Of a DNA stretch of 64,000 nt, positions 60,637 through 64,000 are shown piece by piece. The translations under genes were made by a program, and so were the position numbers. The DNA comes from Acidobacteriota bacterium (GTDB taxonomy: Bacteria > Acidobacteriota > Terriglobia > Acidiferrales > UBA7541): the NCBI GenBank assembly GCA_003225295.1, contig QHYZ01000069.1, positions 1 to 64,000 of the forward strand, written 5' to 3'. Below the pieces are notes generated by a model. The model had not been told where the DNA came from. It saw only the letters and a list, made by a program, of their open reading frames with translations, and did no database searches. Position 1 is the first letter of the stretch. Every line of letters starts with the position of its first letter.

Positions 60637-62562
60637 ATGCGCCAGCGAAATGTTCTGCTGCTTCTGTGCCTCGGGTTGCTTTCTACTTTGAAGGTCCATG
60701 CACAATCCCGTGCAACAGCCCGGGTTTACGAAGATATTATCCATACCTACGCCGGGGGCGGGCCCGACGGGATTCCGGCGCTTTCGGCGAACCTGCCAGT
60801 GCCAACCGCGGTGGCGACGGACTCTGCCGGGAATATCTACATCGCTGCTCCCGGAGGGAATCGAGTATTTGTGGTGGACGGGTCCGGCAAGATACGCGTG
60901 GTGGCCGGCAGCGGAGTGGAGGCGTTCAATGGCAATGATGGCCCGACAAAAAACGCCTCGCTGGACTTAGGCGTCAACAATCTGCCCAACGGGATCGCCG
61001 TAGACGCTAAAGGAAACATCTTTTTTGTCGACAAGTTCAATAATCAAATCCGCAGCGTGGATACTACCACAGGGATTATCGCCACATTTGCCGGCAGTGG
61101 GCCTGGGGGTTATTACAGCGGCGGTTATAGCGGCGACGGCGGTCCGGCCACCAGCGCCCGGTTGAATCTCCCGGGCGAAATCGCCTTGGATACCAACGGC
61201 AATCTCTTCATCGCCGACTCGCAGAACGGCCGCGTCCGCCGCGTGGATGCTTCCACTGGAATCATTACCACTGTCGCCGGCAATGGTGGATTTACCTTCA
61301 GCGGGGATGGCGGCCTTGCCACCGCTGCTTCTTTGAACCACCCCGCGGGCGTGGCCCTGGACACCAACGGCAACCTCTTCATCGCCGACGCCTACAACTG
61401 CCGGGTCCGCCGCGTGGACGCCTCCTCCGGAATCATCACCACCGTAGCCGGCAACGGAGAGTTTTCCTTTAGCGGCGATGGTGGTCCTGCAATCGCCGCT
61501 TCTCTCTGGCTTCCCATCGGAGTTCGCGTGGATACCGATGGGAACCTCTTCATCGCCGACCTGTATAACCATCGCGTCCGTCGTGTGGATGCCTCCACGG
61601 GAATCATTACCACCTTTGCGGGTAGCGGCCAAAGCGGCGTCAGCGGCGATGGCGGCCTGGCGACCAGCGTAGACATATCGCCCGTTGGTGTGGCCATTGA
61701 GTCGTCGGGCAATCTCCTCATTGCTGATGCAGACAGCAAGCGCGTCCGCCGCGTCAATCTATCCACGAACATTGTTGCTACCGTGGCGGGCAACGGCGAA
61801 TTCTGTTTTTATGGTGATGGAGGCCCGGCCTTAGCTGCCTCCCTGTGCGCACCGCAAGGGCTAACCGCGGATCCGTCTGGCAATCTACTGGCTTATGACA
61901 GCAACAATGGCCGCATCCGCCGAATCAATGCCGAGACGGGGCAGATCACCACGGTGGCCGGAGGCGGCAACCCTGCCGATGGGTTGGGAGACAATGCCCC
62001 CGCTACGCAAGCTACCTTCAGTGGGAGTGGATTGGCCGCGGATGCCCGCGGCAACATGTTCATCACTGATTGGAGCAACTTTCGGGTCCGCCGTGTGGAC
62101 GCCGCTACCGGAATCATCACCACTGTGGCGGGCAGCGGCGGACGGGGCGGAAATTCCGGCGATGGTGGTCCGGCTACCCTGGCCACCCTGGCGCAACCCC
62201 AGGATGTAGTCCTCGATCGTCCGGCCAACCTTTTCATTTCCACCGGCGCTCTTATTCGCCGCGTAGATGCCCGCAGCGGGCTTATCACCACCTACGCAGG
62301 CGGCGGCTCTGCCAGCGGCGGCTTTACCCCGTATTGCGGTGACGGTGGCCCGGCCATCAATGCGTGCTTGTTTTATCCGCGCGGCCTGGCCATGGACGCA
62401 GCAGGTAACCTCTTCATCGCTGATTCAAATAACAATCGCATCCGGCGTGTGGACGCCGCGACTCAAATCATTACCACCGTGGCTGGCAACGGAGTGCCAG
62501 CCTATGCTGGCGATGGCCTCCCGGCCGTCGTGGCAAGCTTGAACAATCAGACCAGCCTCTGA
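60637..62562 (+). CDS. Secreted NHL-repeat beta-propeller protein, probably C-terminally truncated
   Basis: A 641-residue secreted protein. A signal peptide (NVLLLLCLGLLSTLKVHAQS) leads into ten NHL-type strands of the pattern GNLFIADxxNxRVRRVD: IYIAAPGGNRVF, IFFVDKFNNQI, LFIADSQNGRV, LFIADAYNCRV, LFIADLYNHRV, LLIADADSKRV, LLAYDSNNGRI, MFITDWSNFRV, LFISTGALI and LFIADSNNNRI. They are separated by GxxG-S/Y-GDGGPA loops. Family members of this kind usually continue with Ig-like domains. Here the protein stops in the middle of a blade (AVVASLNNQTSL). ATG 60637 with AAGGAGG four bases upstream is preferred over 60571. Likely a surface or extracellular propeller. Confidence 0.85.
   Translation: MRQRNVLLLLCLGLLSTLKVHAQSRATARVYEDIIHTYAGGGPDGIPALSANLPVPTAVATDSAGNIYIAAPGGNRVFVVDGSGKIRVVAGSGVEAFNGNDGPTKNASLDLGVNNLPNGIAVDAKGNIFFVDKFNNQIRSVDTTTGIIATFAGSGPGGYYSGGYSGDGGPATSARLNLPGEIALDTNGNLFIADSQNGRVRRVDASTGIITTVAGNGGFTFSGDGGLATAASLNHPAGVALDTNGNLFIADAYNCRVRRVDASSGIITTVAGNGEFSFSGDGGPAIAASLWLPIGVRVDTDGNLFIADLYNHRVRRVDASTGIITTFAGSGQSGVSGDGGLATSVDISPVGVAIESSGNLLIADADSKRVRRVNLSTNIVATVAGNGEFCFYGDGGPALAASLCAPQGLTADPSGNLLAYDSNNGRIRRINAETGQITTVAGGGNPADGLGDNAPATQATFSGSGLAADARGNMFITDWSNFRVRRVDAATGIITTVAGSGGRGGNSGDGGPATLATLAQPQDVVLDRPANLFISTGALIRRVDARSGLITTYAGGGSASGGFTPYCGDGGPAINACLFYPRGLAMDAAGNLFIADSNNNRIRRVDAATQIITTVAGNGVPAYAGDGLPAVVASLNNQTSL
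61261..61602 (+). repeat. Tandem 171-bp repeats inside the NHL gene
   Basis: Two direct units of 171 bp (57 codons) are anchored at ATCATTACC (61261), ATCATCACC (61432) and ATCATTACC (61603). Neighbouring units deviate slightly (186 bp before, 168 after). They encode successive NHL blades and can recombine. Confidence 0.75.
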
Positions 62563-62623
62563 TGTCAAATCAGAGAGTTTCGCATCAATCTAAGTCATGT
62601 GATGCGATAACCGGCTCGGGGTC

Positions 62624-63043
62624 ATGGGGCAATGGTACCTCAGCGCCGTGTGCCTCTCGAAGTGCGCTGCTGGTGAATCCTGCGAAGACTTATTGGTGCG
62701 CGAGTTGATGGAAGGTTTCCAGGATGCCATTGCTCGGAAGAAGGGCCACAAGGCGGCGCTCCGAGTTACTGAAATTCCCCGCGTCAAGCCTATGCGCCCC
62801 CGACAGATCAAGAGAATACGTCTGGCTCTAGGGGCCAGCCAATCCATGTTTGCGTATATTCTGAATGTCAGTCCCAAAGTCGTTCAGAGTTGGGAACACG
62901 GCGCACGGCGGCCGACAAGCGCGGCTCTCAAACTTTTGAGTATTGCGCAAAACAACCCGCAAATACTCCTGCAATCCGAAGCAACTTCCCGTCCTCGCTT
63001 TGAGCGACGGAGGGTTGCTCTGTCTCATGGACGGCGATCGTGA
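62624..63043 (+). CDS. HigA/NadS-like helix-turn-helix regulator, orphan
   Basis: Up to 139 residues. The core reads ELMEGFQDAIARKKGHKAAL, MRPRQIKRIRLALGASQSMF, AYILNVSPKVVQSWEHGARR and PTSAALKLLSIAQNN, which is the XRE-type HTH of NadS/HigA-like regulators and antitoxins. The frame opens at 62624, but the conserved region begins near residue 25 (GTG) or 29 (ATG at 62708), so the true start is unclear. No toxin gene is next to it, so it is either an orphan regulator or a left-over antitoxin. It lies 61 bases after the truncated NHL gene. Confidence 0.7.
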   Translation: MGQWYLSAVCLSKCAAGESCEDLLVRELMEGFQDAIARKKGHKAALRVTEIPRVKPMRPRQIKRIRLALGASQSMFAYILNVSPKVVQSWEHGARRPTSAALKLLSIAQNNPQILLQSEATSRPRFERRRVALSHGRRS

Positions 63044-63386
63044 TTGTTTGCATTCGTGGGTACGCTCAAATGAGAGTCTAGTCCCGGCCGGGATGTCTGA
63101 ACGCTAGATCGCGCAAAGGCCATCTTGTATCTGCTGTGTCCGCCCCTGGTTTCTCAATACCAAACTACACCGTTCGAGCCCTCGGATGAAGGTGAGAAGG
63201 GCGGCCACACTCTCACCCATACCGGTGCCAAGGATGGAGACTTCCGGACACCCACTCCGAAATCCCTTATAAACAGCGGCTCTTAGTGACTGAGGAGACT
63301 TTCTTCAACCGAGGCGTGTGGTGGAAAGATTCGCATCGCAGCCACGAGGACAGCCACCAAGAATATAAGAGTAAGTAAACAAAGGA
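63044..63386. other. Non-coding junction region
   Basis: No gene is supported between the HTH gene and the tRNA-derived repeat. The stretch includes the tRNA-like fragment at 63191-63219. Short frames overlapping the region are antisense to tRNA-like DNA and have no family. Confidence 0.5.
63191..63219 (-). repeat. tRNA-Ser-like fragment related to 38539-38567
   Basis: In plus orientation both copies begin GGTGxAGAxGGC and share ACTCTCACCCA, with a related downstream flank (ATGGAG near 38576 and 63233). On the minus strand they resemble a T-arm/acceptor end. The similarity was judged by eye. Confidence 0.4.
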
Positions 63387-63415
63387 GTTTGCAGAAATGG
63401 CGGAGAGGGTGGGAT
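63387..63415 (-). repeat. Inverted copy of the tRNA-Ser 3' end and its flank
   Basis: The minus strand of this 29-base stretch matches 38344-38372 at 28 of 29 positions. The match covers the T-arm 3' side, acceptor, CCA and ten bases beyond the gene. Immediately upstream on the same strand AGGGTTT resembles a decayed T loop. The match includes non-tRNA flank, so it is a copy of this locus and not chance tRNA similarity. Confidence 0.75.
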
Positions 63416-63731
63416 TAAACCCTAGTGAGGAACCGTGAGGAATGGAAAAGGGGCGTTTGTAACTGATGCGAAATCTACAACTTGCAGACGCCGTTTTTTG
63501 ATTCGGCGCACCGTGTTGTGAATGCGGGGCTTTTTCCGTCTCAAATCCTCGTCTAGAAGTACACATGTACTGATGAAAACAGGCTGTTTATTCGGCGCGT
63601 CTGTCAGTTCCGCCATTCCGGCACGGCGACAGGATAGCATAAAGAACAGGGCATCCTCATGCCGACTCTGGCCCGGCATATCAATTTGGTTCCAAGGCTC
63701 CCTTATTAGAAGAGGGGAGAATGTCGTTCCC

Positions 63732-64000
63732 ATGACTCGGACCGAACGACGCCTTGCAGAACGATTTGACCTCAAAATTCCGCTTCGCGTCCGCATCGCA
63801 AAGCCTGCCGCGCTAGAGCACACAGTGGAGTCGCTGAATGTTTCTACACGAGGCATATCCTTTGCAACGGATTTGTCACTTTGCAAGGGCACGCCAGTGC
63901 ATCTCGCTTTCGAGATGCCAGAAGAAGTCACGCACAAACCCGCGTCCGAATGGCGCTGTACGGGTCATGTAGTCCATGTCCAGCGGAACGGTTCTCCGCA
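63732..64000 (+). CDS. PilZ-domain protein, partial (runs off the right edge)
   Basis: The frame beginning ATG at 63732 reads MTRTERRLAERFDLKIPLRV, SLNVSTRGISFATDLSL and later CTGHVVHVQRNG. The RxxxR-like ERRLAERF and the N/DxSxxG motif NVSTRG are the cyclic-di-GMP-binding hallmarks of PilZ domains. About 89 residues are visible. GAGGGGAG lies upstream. The ATG at 63721 is out of frame and stops after four codons. Probably a c-di-GMP effector, but downstream domains are unknown because the gene is cut by the window end. Confidence 0.78.
   Translation, partial: MTRTERRLAERFDLKIPLRVRIAKPAALEHTVESLNVSTRGISFATDLSLCKGTPVHLAFEMPEEVTHKPASEWRCTGHVVHVQRNGSP

Overview
The window looks like a chromosomal segment of an acidobacterium (Acidobacteriota, probably Terriglobia). 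This is inferred from gene content. It has a PadR regulator overlapping a long duplicated MacB/FtsX-type orphan permease, an Oar-like receptor of about 1,100 residues with an N-terminal carboxypeptidase-regulatory domain, secreted proteins with the same domain, an ABC-permease/M1-peptidase fusion, Tat-exported Gfo/Idh oxidoreductases and an NHL-repeat secreted protein. GC content is moderately high and genes are densely packed on both strands.

Layout. 1-2.2 kb: a broken IS4-type insertion sequence, an exonuclease III gene and the decayed tail of a serine-hydrolase gene. 2.2-6.6 kb: padR-permease operon and a lactonase-like metallo-beta-lactamase. 7-11.2 kb: GntR regulator followed by an Oar/TonB-type receptor, with a readable sigma70 promoter and an operator-like dyad. 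11.6-13.9 kb: exported Gfo/Idh oxidoreductase plus TIM-barrel isomerase. 14.3-18.8 kb: ABC ATPase and ABC-permease/M1 peptidase fusion. 19.3-22.7 kb: two tandem secreted carboxypeptidase-regulatory-like proteins. 22.9-27.5 kb: D-aminoacylase-like amidohydrolase, Na+/solute symporter and MFS transporter. 27.6-33.7 kb: a two-gene micro-operon of unknown function with a clear terminator, patatin, DedA, two HAD-type proteins, a coiled-coil membrane protein, and two very small membrane or secreted proteins. 33.9-38.1 kb: nuoI-galT-ydcF and bactofilin-methyltransferase on the minus strand, then tadA. 38.27 kb: tRNA-Ser(CGA). 38.4-41.7 kb: a small accessory segment with BrnT toxin, a truncated BrnA antitoxin and a SpoIIE-phosphatase/STAS pair. 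It ends at a second copy of the tRNA-Ser 3' end. 41.9-48.2 kb: MsrA, TPR protein, and an SDR-ACT-M1/HEAT operon. 48.3-56.1 kb: a glycolate/glycerate cluster (glycerate 2-kinase, D-glycerate dehydrogenase-like protein, GlcD, GlcE, GlcF) whose glcE-glcF junction is interrupted by 1.1 kb of foreign-looking material. 56.2-60.0 kb: ECF sigma factor, anti-sigma factor, secreted protein, SDR, PGPGW protein. 60.6-64 kb: a truncated NHL protein, an orphan HTH regulator, tRNA-Ser-derived debris and a partial PilZ gene.

How the genes work together. The glycolate cluster can convert glycolate to glyoxylate (GlcDEF) and handle hydroxypyruvate/glycerate down to 2-phosphoglycerate. The deacylase with its two transporters suggests scavenging of N-acyl-D-amino acids or similar compounds. 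The most unusual structure is the set of tRNA-Ser 3'-end sequences: the intact gene, a direct copy 3.3 kb away closing the BrnT/SpoIIE segment, an inverted 28/29-nt copy 25 kb away, and two weaker tRNA-like pieces. Together they point to repeated integration or recombination at this tRNA. No integrase gene is visible, so the island is a remnant or non-autonomous. I see no CRISPR array and no rRNA gene.
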